64,000 nucleotides of DNA, taken from positions 558,001 through 622,000 of the forward strand of contig NC_064037.1 in NCBI RefSeq assembly GCF_932526225.1, in the 5' to 3' direction. Below, one piece after another: positions 8,401 to 22,372 of this stretch. This stretch comes from Nematostella vectensis. Taxonomy: Eukaryota; Cnidaria; Anthozoa; Actiniaria; Edwardsiidae. The position numbers and the translations under genes were made by a program. A model generated the notes under the pieces. It searched no databases and was not told where the DNA came from. It saw only the letters and a program-made list of their open reading frames with translations. Position 1 is the first letter of the stretch. The number at the start of each line of letters is the position of its first letter.

Positions 8401-11400
8401 GTAACCTCCAGTCCGATGGTGACTTTGCTTGGGATAGTTTACAATACCAATAGTATTAAAAGTAATTTTCATTACAATTCCCTTCAGCAATGCCACGTTA
8501 GTCTTTCGTTGCGGGCACTTGACTACTAACGCAGCGACCCGGGTTCGATTCCCGCTGATAGCCTATTTTTTTTTCTTTATTTTTTTTTTCAAATATCGAT
8601 ACTTAATTATACTGTTCTTGGTGTGTCATGACATAAAAAGAAGGTATAGGGACATTTTTATGTACTCTCAGCATCTTTGATGTGCTCATGCTTTGTTCAG
8701 GATCCTGTACATATTTTATGAACACAAGAACTAACTAGATTCCTTGGATAACTTGATTAAGTAGATTCTAACATAGAGCATAGCGCTCGATAGATTGATA
8801 TACCTTTTTTTCCGAGTATACTGTTTTATTTTTCCTAATGTTACTTTTTGGAATTTACATTCGGAAAAAAAATTATCGATTGTAACCTTTTGGAGGTTAC
8901 ACTCGTAAAACAAATTCCCGAATGTAACCCTGAAGCTTTTCCCGAATGTAACCTCCAGTCCGATGGTGACTTTGCTTGGGATAGTTTACGATACCAATAG
9001 TATTAAAAGTAATTTTAATTACAATTCCCTTCAGCAATGTCACGTTAGTCTTTCGTTGCGGGCACTTGACTACTAACGCAGCGACCCGGTTTCGATTCCC
9101 CCAGATAGCCTATTTTTTTTTTCTTTATTTTTTTTTTTTAAATATCGATACTTAATTATACTGTTCTTGGTGTGTAATGACATAAAAAGAAGGCATAGGG
9201 ACATTTTTATGTACTCTCAGCATCTTTGATGTGCTCATGCTTTGTTCAGGATCCTGTACATATTTTATGCACACAAGAACTAACTAGATTCCTTGGATAA
9301 CATGATTAAGTAGATTCTAACATAGAGCATAGCGCTCGATAGATTGATATACCTTTTTTTCCGAGTATACTGTTTTATTTTTCCTAATATTACTTTTTTG
9401 AATTTACATTCGGAAAAAAAATATCGATTGTAACCTTTTGGAGGTTTCACTCGTAAAACGAATTCCCGAATGTAACCCTGAAGCTTTTCCCGAATATAAC
9501 TTCCAGTCCGATTGTGACTTTGCTTGGGATAGTTTACGATACCAATAGTATTAAAAGTAATTTTCATTACAATTCCCTTCAGCTATGCCACGTTAGTCTT
9601 TCGTTGCGGGCACTTGACTACTAACGCAGCTACCCGGGTTCGATTCCCGCTGATAGCCTATTTTTTTTTCTTTATTTTTTTTTTAAATATCGATACTTAA
9701 TTATACTGTTCTTGGTGTGTCATGACATAAAAAGAAGGTATAGGGACATTTTTATGTACTCTCAGCATCTTTGATGTGCTCATGCTTTGTTCAGGATCCT
9801 GTACATATTTTATGCACACAAAAACTAACTAGATTCCTTGGATAACATGATTAAGTAGATTCTAACATAGAGCATAGCGCTCGATAGATTGATATACCTT
9901 TTTTTCCGAGTATACTGTTTTATTTTTCCTAATGTTACTTTTTGGAATTTACATTCGGAAAAAAAATTATCGATTGTAACCTTTTGGAGGTTACACTCGT
10001 AAAACAAATTCCCGAATGTAACCCTGAAGCTTTTCCCGAATGTAACCTCCAGTCCGATGGTGACTTTGCTTGGGATAGTTTACGATACCAATAGTATTAA
10101 AAGTAATTTTAATTACAATTCCCTTCAGCAATGTCACGTTAGTCTTTCGTTGCGGGCACTTGACTACTAACGCAGCGACCCGGTTTCGATTCCCCCAGAT
10201 AGCCTATTTTTTTTTTCTTTATTTTTTTTTTTTAAATATCGATACTTAATTATACTGTTCTTGGTGTGTAATGACATAAAAAGAAGGTATAGGGACATTT
10301 TTATGTACTCTCAGCATCTTTGATGTGCTCATGCTTTGTTCAGGATCCTGTACATATTTTATGCACACAAGAACTAACTAGATTCCTTGGATAACATGAT
10401 TAAGTAGATTCTAACATAGAGCATAGCGCTCGATAGATTGATATACCTTTTTTTCCGAGTATACTGTTTTATTTTTCCTAATGTTACTTTTTTGAATTTA
10501 CATTCGGAAAAAAAATATCGATTGTAACCTTTTGGAGGTTACACTCGTAAAACGAATTCCCGAATGTAACCCTGAAGCTTTTCCCGAATGTAACCTCCAG
10601 TCCGATGGTGACTTTGCTTGGGATAGTTTACGATACCAATAGTATTAAAAGTAATTTTCATTACAATTCCCTTCAGCAATGTCACGTTAGTCTTTCGTTG
10701 CGGGCACTAGACTACTAACGCAGCTACCCGAGTTCGATTCCCGCTGATAGCCTATTTTTTTTTTCTTTATTTTTTTTTTAAATATCGATACTTAATTATA
10801 CTGTTCTTGGTGTGTCATGACATAAAAAGAAGGTATAGGGATATTTTTATGTACTCTCAGCATCTTTGATGTGCTCATGCTTTGTTCAGGATCCTGTACA
10901 TATTTTATGCACACAAGAACTAACTAGATTCCTTGGATAACTTGATTAAGTAGATTCTAACATAGAGCATAGCGCTCGATAGATTGATATACCTTTTTTC
11001 CGAGTATACTGTTTTATTTTTCCTAATGTTACTTTTTTGAATTTACATTCGGAAAAAAAAAATCGATTGTAACCTTTTGGAGGTTACACTCGTAAAACGA
11101 ATTCCCGAATGTAACCCTGAAGCTTTTCCCGAATGTAACCTCCAGTCCGATGGTGACTTTGCTTGGGATAGTTTACGATACCAATAGTATTAAAAGTTAT
11201 TTTCATTACAATTCCCTTCAGCAATGCCACGTTAGTCTTTCGTTGCGGGCACTTGACTACTAACGCAGCGACCCGGGTTCGATTCCCGCTGATAGCCTAA
11301 TTTTTTTTCTTTATTTTTTTTTTCAAATATCGATACTTAATTATACTGTTCTTGGTGTGTCATGACATAAAAAGAAGGTATAGGGACATTTTTATGTACT

Positions 11401-12542
11401 CTCAGCATCTTTGATGTGCTCATGCTTTGTTCAGGATCCTGTGCATATTATATGCACACAAGAACTAACTAGATTCCTTGGATAACATGATTAAGTAGAT
11501 TCTAACATAGAGCATAGCGCTCGATAGATTGATATACCTTTTTTCCGAGTATACTGTTTTATTTTTCCTAATGTTACTTTTTTGAATTTACATTCGGAAA
11601 AAAATTATCGATTGTAACCTTTTGGAGGTTACACTCGTAAAACGAATTCCCGAATGTAACCCTGAAGCTTTTCCCGAATGTAACCTCCAGTCCGATTGTG
11701 ACTTTGCTTGGGATAGTTTACGATACCAATAGTATTAAAAGTAATTTTCATTACAATTCCCTTCAGCAATGTCACGTTAGTCTTTCGTTGCGGGCACTTG
11801 ACTACTAACGCAGCTACACGGGTTCGATTCCCGCTGATAGCCTATTTTTTTTCTTTATTTTTTTTTCAAATATCGATACTTAATTATACTGTTCTTGGTG
11901 TGTCATGACATAAAAAGAAGGTATAGGGACATTTTTATGTACTCTCAGCATCTTTGATGTGCTCATGCTTTGTTCAGGATCCTGTGCATATTATATGCAC
12001 ACAAGAACTAACTAGATTCCTTGGATAACATGATTAAGTAGATTCTAACATAGAGCATAGCGCTCGATAGATTGATATACCTTTTTTCCGAGTATACTGT
12101 TTTATTTTTCCTAATGTTACTTTTTTGAATTTACATTCGGAAAAAAAATTATCGATTGTAACCTTTTGGAGGTTACACTCGTAAAACGAATTCCCGAATG
12201 TAACCCTGAAGCTTTTCCCGAATGTAACCTCCAGTCCGATGGTGACTTTGCTTGGGATAGTTTACAATACCAATAGTATTAAAAGTAATTTTCATTACAA
12301 TTCCCATCAGCAATGCCACGTTAGTCTTTCGTTGCGGGCACTTGACTACTAACGCAGCGACCCGGGTTCGATTCCCGCTGATAGCCTATTTTTTTTTCTT
12401 TATTTTTTTTTTCAAATATCGATACTTAATTATACTGTTCTTGGTGTGTCATGACATAAAAAGAAGGTATAGGGTCATTTTTATGTACTCTCAGCATCTT
12501 TGATGTGCTCATGCTTTGTTCAGGATCCTGTGCATATTATAT
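5445..12542 (+). repeat. Satellite monomers 11-23, no clean local HOR
   Basis: Thirteen monomers of mixed subfamilies. Neighbouring types recur in the order seen elsewhere: monomers 16-19 (CGAAAGTAACC unit, GAACACAAG unit, GGTTTCACTCG/GAATATAAC unit, then a TTTTTGGAATTT unit) match monomers 40-43 and 56-59. Monomer 19 starts with AAAACTAACT instead of GAACTAACT. Monomer 14 follows a junction with TGATGTGCCATGC (one base lost). Nothing but satellite sequence is present. Confidence 0.85.
9039..9110 (+). pseudogene. tRNA-like module, CCCCCAGATAGCC 3'-end variant (monomer 17)
   Basis: Here the 3' T-stem and acceptor start read TTCCCCCAGATAGCC instead of TTCCCGCTGATAGCC, together with the G53-to-T change. 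Both T-stem pairing and the B-box are therefore weakened. This double variant marks the lineage of monomers 17, 19, 26, 35, 41, 43, 57 and 59. The CCCCCAGATAGCC end with an intact GGGTTCG occurs in monomers 50, 66, 78, 82 and 109, which looks like recombination between the two sites or back-conversion. Confidence 0.55.
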
Positions 12543-15500
12543 GCACACAAGAACTAACTAGATTCCTTGGATAACATGATTAAGTAGATTCTAACATAGA
12601 GCATAGCGCTCAATAGATTGATATACCTTTTTTCCGAGTATACTGTTTTATTTTTCCTAATGTTACTTTTTTGAATTTACATTCGGAAAAAAAATTATCG
12701 ATTGTAACCTTTTGGAGGTTACACTCGTAAAACGAATTCCCGAATGTAACCCTGAAGCTTTTCCCGAATGTAACCTCCAGTCCGATGGTGACTTTGCTTG
12801 GGATAGTTTACGATACCAATAGTATTAAAAGTAATTTTCATTACAATTCCCTTCAGCAATGCCACGTTAGTCTTTCGTTGCGGGCACTTGACTACTAACG
12901 CAGCGACCCGGTTTCGATTCCCGCTGATAGCCTATTTTTTTTTTCTTTATTTTTTTTTTCAAATATCGATACTTAATTATACTGTTCTTGGTGTGTCATG
13001 ACATAAAAAGAAGGTATAGGGACATTTTTATGTACTCTCAGCATCTTTGATGTGCTCATGCTTTGTTCAGGATCCTGTGCATATTATATGCACACAAGAA
13101 CTAACTAGATTCCTTGGATAACATGATTAAGTAGATTCTAACATAGAGCATAGCGCTCGATAGATTGATATACCTTTTTTCCGAGTATACTGTTTTATTT
13201 TTCCTAATGTTACTTTTTTGAATTTACATTCGGAAAAAAAATTATCGATTGTAACCTTTTGGAGGTTACACTCGTAAAACGAATTCCCGAAAGTAACCCT
13301 GAAGCTTTTCCCGAATGTAACCTCCAGTCCGATGGTGACTTTGCTTGGGATAGTTTACAATACCAATAGTATTAAAAGTAATTTTCATTACAATTCCCTT
13401 CAGCAATGCCACGTTAGTCTTTCGTTGCGGGCACTTGACTACTAACGCAGCGACCCGGGTTCGATTCCCGCTGATAGCCTATTTTTTTTTCTTTATTTTT
13501 TTTTTCAAATATCGATACTTAATTATACTGTTCTTGGTGTGTCATGACATAAAAAGAAGGTATAGGGACATTTTTATGTACTCTCAGCATCTTTGATGTG
13601 CTCATGCTTTGTTCAGGATCCTGTACATATTTTATGAACACAAGAACTAACTAGATTCCTTGGATAACTTGATTAAGTAGATTCTAACATAGAGCATAGC
13701 GCTCGATAGATTGATATACCTTTTTTTCCGAGTATACTGTTTTATTTTTCCTAATGTTACTTTTTGGAATTTACATTCGGAAAAAAAATTATCGATTGTA
13801 ACCTTTTGGAGGTTACACTCGTAAAACAAATTCCCGAATGTAACTGAAGCTTTTCCCGAATGTAACCTCCAGTCCGATTGTGACTTTGCTTGGGATAGTT
13901 TACGATACCAATAGTATTAAAAGTAAATTTAATTACAATTCCCTTCAGCAATGTCACGTTAGTCTTTCGTTGCGGGCACTTGACTACTAACGCAGCGACC
14001 CGGTTTCGATTCCCCCAGATAGCCTATTTTTTTTTTCTTTATTTTTTTTTTTAAATATCGATACTTAATTATACTGTTCTTGGTGTGTAATGACATAAAA
14101 AGAAGGTATAGGGACATTTTTATGTACTCTCAGCATCTTTGATGTGCTCATGCTTTGTTCAGGATCCTGTACATATTTTATGCACACAAGAACTAACTAG
14201 ATTCCTTGGATAACATGATTAAGTAGATTCTAACATAGAGCATAGCGCTCGATAGATTGATATACCTTTTTTTCCGAGTATACTGTTTTATTTTTCCTAA
14301 TGTTACTTTTTTGAATTTACATTCGGAAAAAAAATATCGATTGTAACCTTTTGGAGGTTACACTCGTAAAACGAATTCCCGAATGTAACCCTGAAGCTTT
14401 TCCCGAATGTAACCTCCAGTCCGATGGTGACTTTGCTTGGGATAGTTTACGATACCAATAGTATTAAAAGTAATTTTCATTACAATTCCCTTCAGCAATG
14501 TCACGTTAGTCTTTCGTTGCGGGCACTAGACTACTAACGCAGCTACCCGAGTTCGACTCCCGCTGATAGCCTATATTTTTTTTTCTTTATTTTTTTTTAA
14601 ATATCGATACTTAATTATACTGTTCTTGGTGTGTCATGACATAAAAAGAAGGTATAGGGATATTTTTATGTACTCTCAGCATCTTTGATGTGCTCATGCT
14701 TTGTTCAGGATCCTGTACATATTTTATGCACACAAGAACTAACTAGATTCCTTGGATAACTTGATTAAGTAGATTCTAACATAGAGCATAGCGCTCGATA
14801 GATTGATACACCTTTTTTCCGAGTATACTGTTTTATTTTTCCTAATGTTACTTTTTTGAATTTACATTCGGAAAAAAAATTATCGATTGTAACCTTTTGG
14901 AGGTTACACTCGTAAAACGAATTCCCGAATGTAACCCTGAAGCTTTTCCCGAATGTAACCTCCAGTCCGATGGTGACTATGCTTGGGATAGTTTACAATA
15001 CCAATAGTATTAAAAGTAATTTTCATTACAATTCCCTTCAGCAATGCCACGTTAGTCTTTCGTTGCGGTCACTTGACTACTAACGCAGCTACCCGGGTTC
15101 GATTCCCGCTGATAGCCTATTTTTTTTTCTTTATTTTTTTTTTAAATATCGATACTTACTTAAACTGTTCTTGGTGTGTCATGACATAAAAAGAAGGTAT
15201 AGGGATATTTTTATGTACTCTCAGCATCTTTGATGTGCTCATGCTTTGTTCAGGATCCTGTGCATATTATATGCACACAAGAACTAACTAGATTCCTTGG
15301 ATAACATGATTAAGTAGATTCTAACATAGAGCATAGCGCTCGATAGATTGATATACCTTTTTTCCGAGTATACTGTTTTATTTTTCCTAATGTTACTTTT
15401 TTGAATTTACATTCGGAAAAAAAATTATCGATTGTAACCTTTTGGAGGTTACACTCGTAAAACGAATTCCCGAAAGTAACCCTGAAGCTTTTCCCGAATG

Positions 15501-17458
15501 TAACCTCCAGTCCGATGGTGACTTTGCTTGGGATAGTTTACAATACCAATAGTATTAAAAGTAATTTTAATTACAATTCCCATCAGCAATGCCACGTTAG
15601 TCTTTCGTTGCGGGCACTTGACTACTAACGCAGCGACCCGGGTTCGATTCCCGCTGATAGCCTATTTTTTTTTCTTTATTTTTTTTTTCAAATATCGATA
15701 CTTAATTATACTGTTCTTGGTGTGTCATGACATAAAAAGAAGGTATAGGGTCATTTTTATGTACTCTCAGCATCTTTGATGTGCTCATGCTTTGTTCAGG
15801 ATCCTGTGCATATTATATGCACACAAGAACTAACTAGATTCCTTGGATAACATGATTAAGTAGATTCTAACATAGAGCATAGCGCTCGATAGATTGATAT
15901 ACCTTTTTTCCGAGTATACTGTTTTATTTTTCCTAATGTTACTTTTTTGAATTTACATTCGGAAAAAAAATTATCGATTGTAACCTTTTGGAGGTTACAC
16001 TCGTAAAACGATTTCCCGAATGTAACCCTGAAGCTTTTCCCGAATGTAACCTCCAGTCCGATGGTGACTTTGCTTGGGATAGTTTACGATACCAATAGTA
16101 TTAAAAGTAATTTTCAATACAATTCCCTTCAGCAATGCCACGTTAGTCTTTCGTTGCGGGCACTTGACTACTAACGCAGCGACCCGGTTTCGATTCCCGC
16201 TGATAGCCTATTTTTTTTTTCTTTATTTTTTTTTTCAAATATCGATACTTAATTATACTGTTCTTGGTGTGTCATGACATAAAAAGAAGGTATAGGGACA
16301 TTTTTATGTACTCTCAGCATCTTTGATGTGCTCATGCTTTGTTCAGGATCCTGTGCATATTATATGCACACAAGAACTAACTAGATTCCTTGGATAACAT
16401 GATTAAGTAGATTCTAACATAGAGCATAGCTCTCGATAGATTGATATACCTTTTTTCCGAGTATACTGTTTTATTTTTCCTAATGTTACTTTTTTGAATT
16501 TACATTCGGAAAAAAAATTATCGATTGTAACCTTTTGGAGGTTACACTCGTAAAACGAATTCCCGAAAGTAACCCTGAAGCTTTTCCCGAATGTAACCTC
16601 CAGTCCGATGGTGACTTTGCTTGGGATAGTTTACAATACCAATAGTATTAAAAGTAATTTTCATTACAATTCCCTTCAGCAATGCCACGTTAGTCTTTCG
16701 TTGCGGGCACTTGACTACTAACGCAGCGACCCGGGTTCGATTCCCGCTGATAGCCTATTTTTTTTTCTTTATTTTTTTTTTCAAATATCGATACTTAATT
16801 ATACTGTTCTTGGTGTGTCATGACATAAAAAGAAGGTATAGGGACATTTTTATGTACTCTCAGCATCTTTGATGTGCTCATACTTTGTTCAGGATCCTGT
16901 ACATATTTTTTGAACACAAGAACTAACTAGATTCCTTGGATAACTTGATTAAGTAGATTCTAACATAGAGCATAGCGCTCGATAGATTGATATACCTTTT
17001 TTTCCGAGTATACTGTTTTATTTTTCCTAATGTTACTTTTTGGAATTTACATTCGGAAAAAAAATTATCGATTGTAACCTTTTGGAGGTTACACTCGTAA
17101 AACAAATTCCCGAATGTAACCCTGAAGCTTTTCCCGAATGTAACCTCCAGTCCGATGGTGACTTTGCTTGGGATAGTTTACGATACCAATAGTATTAAAA
17201 GTAATTTTCATTACAATTCCCTTCAGCAATGTCACGTTAGTCTTTCGTTGCGGGCACTTGACTACTAACGCAGCGACCCGGGTTCGATTCCCGCTGATAG
17301 CCTATTTTTTTTTCTTTATTTTTTTTTTCAAATATCGATACTTAATTATACTGTTCTTGGTGTGTCATGACATAAAAAGAAGGTATAGGGTCATTTTTAT
17401 GTACTCTCAGCATCTTTGATGTGCTCATGCTTTGTTCAGGATCCTGTGCATATTATAT
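12543..17458 (+). repeat. 9-mer higher-order repeat I, copy 1 (~4,916 bp)
   Basis: Monomers 24-32 match 33-41 in order, with offsets of 4,913-4,916 bp. Shared markers: GCGCTCAATAG in the first unit (12,609 and 17,526), CGAAAGTAACC in the second, GAACACAAG plus the 2-bp loss GAATGTAACTGAAGC in the third (13,840 and 18,756), GATACACC in the fifth with GTGACTATGC and GCGGTCAC, and CCCATCAG in the sixth. Within the 9-mer, monomers 23-26 and 29-32 are themselves related at 3,276 bp, so an older 6-mer lies inside it. Private changes include CGATTTCCCG at 16,009 and AGCTCTCGATAG at 16,428. Confidence 0.85.
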
Positions 17459-20400
17459 GCACACAAGAACTAACTAGATTCCTTGGATAACATGATTAAG
17501 TAGATTCTAACATAGAGCATAGCGCTCAATAGATTGATATACCTTTTTTCCGAGTATACTGTTTTATTTTTCCTAATGTTACTTTTTTGAATTTACATTC
17601 GGAAAAAAAATTATCGATTGTAACCTTTTGGAGGTTACACTCGTAAAACGAATTCCCGAATGTAACCCTGAAGCTTTTCCCGAATGTAACCTCCAGTCCG
17701 ATGGTGACTTTGCTTGGGATAGTTTACGATACCAATAGTATTAAAAGTAATTTTCATTACAATTCCCTTCAGCAATGCCACGTTAGTCTTTCGTTGCGGG
17801 CACTTGACTACTAACGCAGCGACCCGGTTTCGATTCCCGCTGATAGCCTATTTTTTTTTTCTTTATTTTTTTTTCAAATATCGATACTTAATTATACTGT
17901 TCTTGGTGTGTCATGACATAAAAAGAAGGTATAGGGACATTTTTATGTACTCTCAGCATCTTTGATGTGCTCATGCTTTGTTCAGGATCCTGTGCATATT
18001 ATATGCACACAAGAACTAACTAGATTCCTTGGATAACATGATTAAGTAGATTCTAACATAGAGCATAGCGCTCGATAGATTGATATACCTTTTTTCCGAG
18101 TATACTGTTTTATTTTTCCTAATGTTACTTTTTTGAATTTACATTCGGAAAAAAAATTATCGATTGTAACCTTTTGGAGGTTACACTCGTAAAACGAATT
18201 CCCGAAAGTAACCCTGAAGCTTTTCCCGAATGTAACCTCCAGTCCGATGGTGACTTTGCTTGGGATAGTTTACAATACCAATAGTATTAAAAGTAATTTT
18301 CATTACAATTCCCTTCAGCAATGCCACGTTAGTCTTTCGTTGCGGGCACTTGACTACTAACGCAGCGACCCGGGTTCGATTCCCGCTGATAGCCTATTTT
18401 TTTTTCTTTATTTTTTTTTTCAAATATCGATACTTAATTATACTGTTCTTGGTGTGTCATGACATAAAAAGAAGGTATAGGGACATTTTTATGTACTCTC
18501 AGCATCTTTGATGTGCTCATGCTTTGTTCAGGATCCTGTACATATTTTATGAACACAAGAACTAACTAGATTCCTTGGATAACTTGATTAAGTAGATTCT
18601 AACATAGAGCATAGCGCTCGATAGATTGATATACCTTTTTTTCCGAGTATACTGTTTTATTTTTCCTAATGTTACTTTTTGGAATTTACATTCGGAAAAA
18701 AAATTATCGATTGTAACCTTTTGGAGGTTACACTCGTAAAACAAATTCCCGAATGTAACTGAAGCTTTTCCCGAATGTAACCTCCAGTCCGATGGTGACT
18801 TTGCTTGGGATAGTTTACGATACCAATAGTATTAAAAGTAATTTTAATTACAATTCCCTTCAGCAATGTCACGTTAGTCTTTCGTTGCGGGCACTTGACT
18901 ACTAACGCAGCGACCCGGTTTCGATTCCCCCAGATAGCCTATTTTTTTTTTCTTTATTTTTTTTTTTAAATATCGATACTTAATTATACTGTTCTTGGTG
19001 TGTAATGACATAAAAAGAAGGTATAGGGACATTTTTATGTACTCTCAGCATCTTTGATGTGCTCATGCTTTGTTCAGGATCCTGTACATATTTTATGCAC
19101 ACAAGAACTAACTAGATTCCTTGGATAACATGATTAAGTAGATTCTAACATAGAGCATAGCGCTCGATAGATTGATATACCTTTTTTTCCGAGTATACTG
19201 TTTTATTTTTCCTAATGTTACTTTTTTGAATTTACATTCGGAAAAAAAATATCGATTGTAACCTTTTGGAGGTTACACTCGTAAAACGAATTCCCGAATG
19301 TAACCCTGAAGCTTTTCCCGAATGTAACCTCCAGTCCGATGGTGACTTTGCTTGGGATAGTTTACGATACCAATAGTATTAAAAGTAATTTTCATTACAA
19401 TTCCCTTCAGCAATGTCACGTTAGTCTTTCGTTGCGGGCACTAGACTACTAACGCAGCTACCCGAGTTCGATTCCCGCTGATAGCCTATATTTTTTTTCT
19501 TTATTTTTTTTTAAATATCGATACTTAATTATACTGTTCTTGGTGTGTCATGACATAAAAAGAAGGTATAGGGATATTTTTATGTACTCTCAGCATCTTT
19601 GATGTGCTCATGCTTTGTTCAGGATCCTGTACATATTTTATGCACACAAGAACTAACTAGATTCCTTGGATAACTTGATTAAGTAGATTCTAACATAGAG
19701 CATAGCGCTCGATAGATTGATACACCTTTTTTCCGAGTATACTGTTTTATTTTTCCTAATGTTACTTTTTTGAATTTACATTCGGAAAAAAAATTATCGA
19801 TTGTAACCTTTTGGAGGTTACACTCGTAAAACGAATTCCCGAATGTAACCCTGAAGCTTTTCCCGAATGTAACCTCCAGTCCGATGGTGACTATGCTTGG
19901 GATAGTTTACAATACCAATAGTATTAAAAGTAATTTTCATTACAATTCCCTTCAGCAATGCCACGTTAGTCTTTCGTTGCGGTCACTTGACTACTAACGC
20001 AGCTACCCGGGTTCGATTCCCGCTGATAGCCTATTTTTTTTTCTTTATTTTTTTTTTAATATCGATACTTACTTAAACTGTTCTTGGTGTGTCATGACAT
20101 AAAAAGAAGGTATAGGGATATTTTTATGTACTCTCAGCATCTTTGATGTGCTCATGCTTTGTTCAGGATCCTGTGCATATTATATGCACACAAGAACTAA
20201 CTAGATTCCTTGGATAACATGATTAAGTAGATTCTAACATAGAGCATAGCGCTCGATAGATTGATATACCTTTTTTCCGAGTATACTGTTTTATTTTTCC
20301 TAATGTTACTTTTTTGAATTTACATTCGGAAAAAAAATTATCGATTGTAACCTTTTGGAGGTTACACTCGTAAAACGAATTCCCGAAAGTAACCCTGAAG

Positions 20401-22372
20401 CTTTTCCCGAATGTAACCTCCAGTCCGATGGTGACTTTGCTTGGGATAGTTTACAATACCAGAAGTATTAAAAGTAATTTTAATTACAATTCCCATCAGC
20501 AATGCCACGTTAGTCTTTCGTTGCGGGCACTTGACTACTAACGCAGCGACCCGGGTTCGATTCCCGCTGATAGCCTATTTTTTTTTCTTTATTTTTTTTT
20601 TCAAATATCGATACTTAATTATACTGTTCTTGGTGTGTCATGACATAAAAAGAAGGTATAGGGTCATTTTTATGTACTCTCAGCATCTTTGATGTGCTCA
20701 TGCTTTGTTCAGGATCCTGTGCATATTATATGCACACAAGAACTAACTAGATTCCTTGGATAACATGATTAAGTAGATTCTAACATAGAGCATAGCGCTC
20801 GATAGATTGATATACCTTTTTTCCGAGTATACTGTTTTATTTTTCCTAATGTTACTTTTTTGAATTTACATTCGGAAAAAAAATTATCGATTGTAACCTT
20901 TTGGAGGTTACACTCGTAAATCGAATTCCCGAATGTAACCCTGAAGCTTTTCCCGAATGTAACCTCCAGTCCGATGGTGACTTTGCTTGGGATAGTTTAC
21001 GATACCAATAGTATTAAAAGTAATTTTCATTACAATTCCCTTCAGCAATGCCACGTTAGTCTTTCGTTGCGGGCACTTGACTACTAACGCAGCGACCCGG
21101 TTTCGATTCCCGCTGATAGCCTATTTTTTTTTTCTTTATTTTTTTTTTCAAATATCGATACTTAATTATACTGTTCTTGGTGTGTCATGACATAAAAAGA
21201 AGGTATAGGGACATTTTTATGTACTCTCAGCATCTTTGATGTGCTCATGCTTTGTTCAGGATCCTGTGCATATTATATGCACACAAGAACTAACTAGATT
21301 CCTTGGATAACATGATTAAGTAGATTCTAACATAGAGCATAGCGCTCGATAGATTGATATACCTTTTTTCCGAGTATACTGTTTTATTTTTCCTAATGTT
21401 ACTTTTTTGAATTTACATTCGGAAAAAAAATTATCGATTGTAACCTTTTGGAGGTTACACTTGTAAAACGAATTCCCGAAAGTAACCCTGAAGCTTTTCC
21501 CGAATGTAACCTCCAGTCCGATGGTGACTTTGCTTGGGATAGTTTACAATACCAATAGTATTAAAAGTAATTTTCATTACAATTCCCTTCAGCAATGCCA
21601 CGTTAGTCTTTCGTTGCGGGCACTTGACTACTAACGCAGCGACCCGGGTTCGATTCCCGCTGATAGCCTATTTTTTTTTCTTTATTTTTTTTTTCAAATA
21701 TCGATACTTAATTATACTGTTCTTGGTGTGTCATGACATAAAAAGAAGGTATAGGGACATTTTTATGTACTCTCAGCATCTTTGATGTGCTCATGCTTTG
21801 TTCAGGATCCTGTACATATTTTATGAACACAAGAACTAACTAGATTCCTTGGATAACTTGATTAAGTAGATTCTAACATAGAGCATAGCGCTCGATAGAT
21901 TGATATACCTTTTTTTCCGAGTATACTGTTTTATTTTTCCTAATGTTACTTTTTGGAATTTACATTCGGAAAAAAAATTATCGATTGTAACCTTTTGGAG
22001 GTTACACTCGTAAAACAAATTCCCGAATGTAACCCTGAAGCTTTTCCCGAATGTAACCTCCAGTCCGATGGTGACTTTGCTTGGGATAGTTTACGATACC
22101 AATAGTATTAAAAGTAATTTTAATTACAATTCCCTTCAGCAATGTCACGTTAGTCTTTCGTTGCGGGCACTTGACTACTAACGCAGCGACCCGGTTTCGA
22201 TTCCCCCAGATAGCCTATTTTTTTTTTCTTTATTTTTTTTTTTAAATATCGATACTTAATTATACTGTTCTTGGTGTGTAATGACATAAAAAGAAGGTAT
22301 AGGGACATTTTTATGTACTCTCAGCATCTTTGATGTGCTCATGCTTTGTTCAGGATCCTGTACATATTTTAT
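17459..22372 (+). repeat. 9-mer higher-order repeat I, copy 2 (~4,914 bp)
   Basis: Second copy of the 9-mer, monomers 33-41. The last unit follows the pattern only in its left part; its right part (TTTTAATTAC, CCCGGTTTCG, CCCCCAGATAGCC) is of the monomer-17 type and leads into monomers 42-43, which copy monomers 18-19. Private changes include CAATACCAGAAGTATT at 20,455-20,470, AAATCGAATTCCC at 20,918 and ACACTTGTAAAAC at 21,458. The second half of this copy is also the beginning of the 16-mer HOR, so the two HORs overlap. Confidence 0.85.
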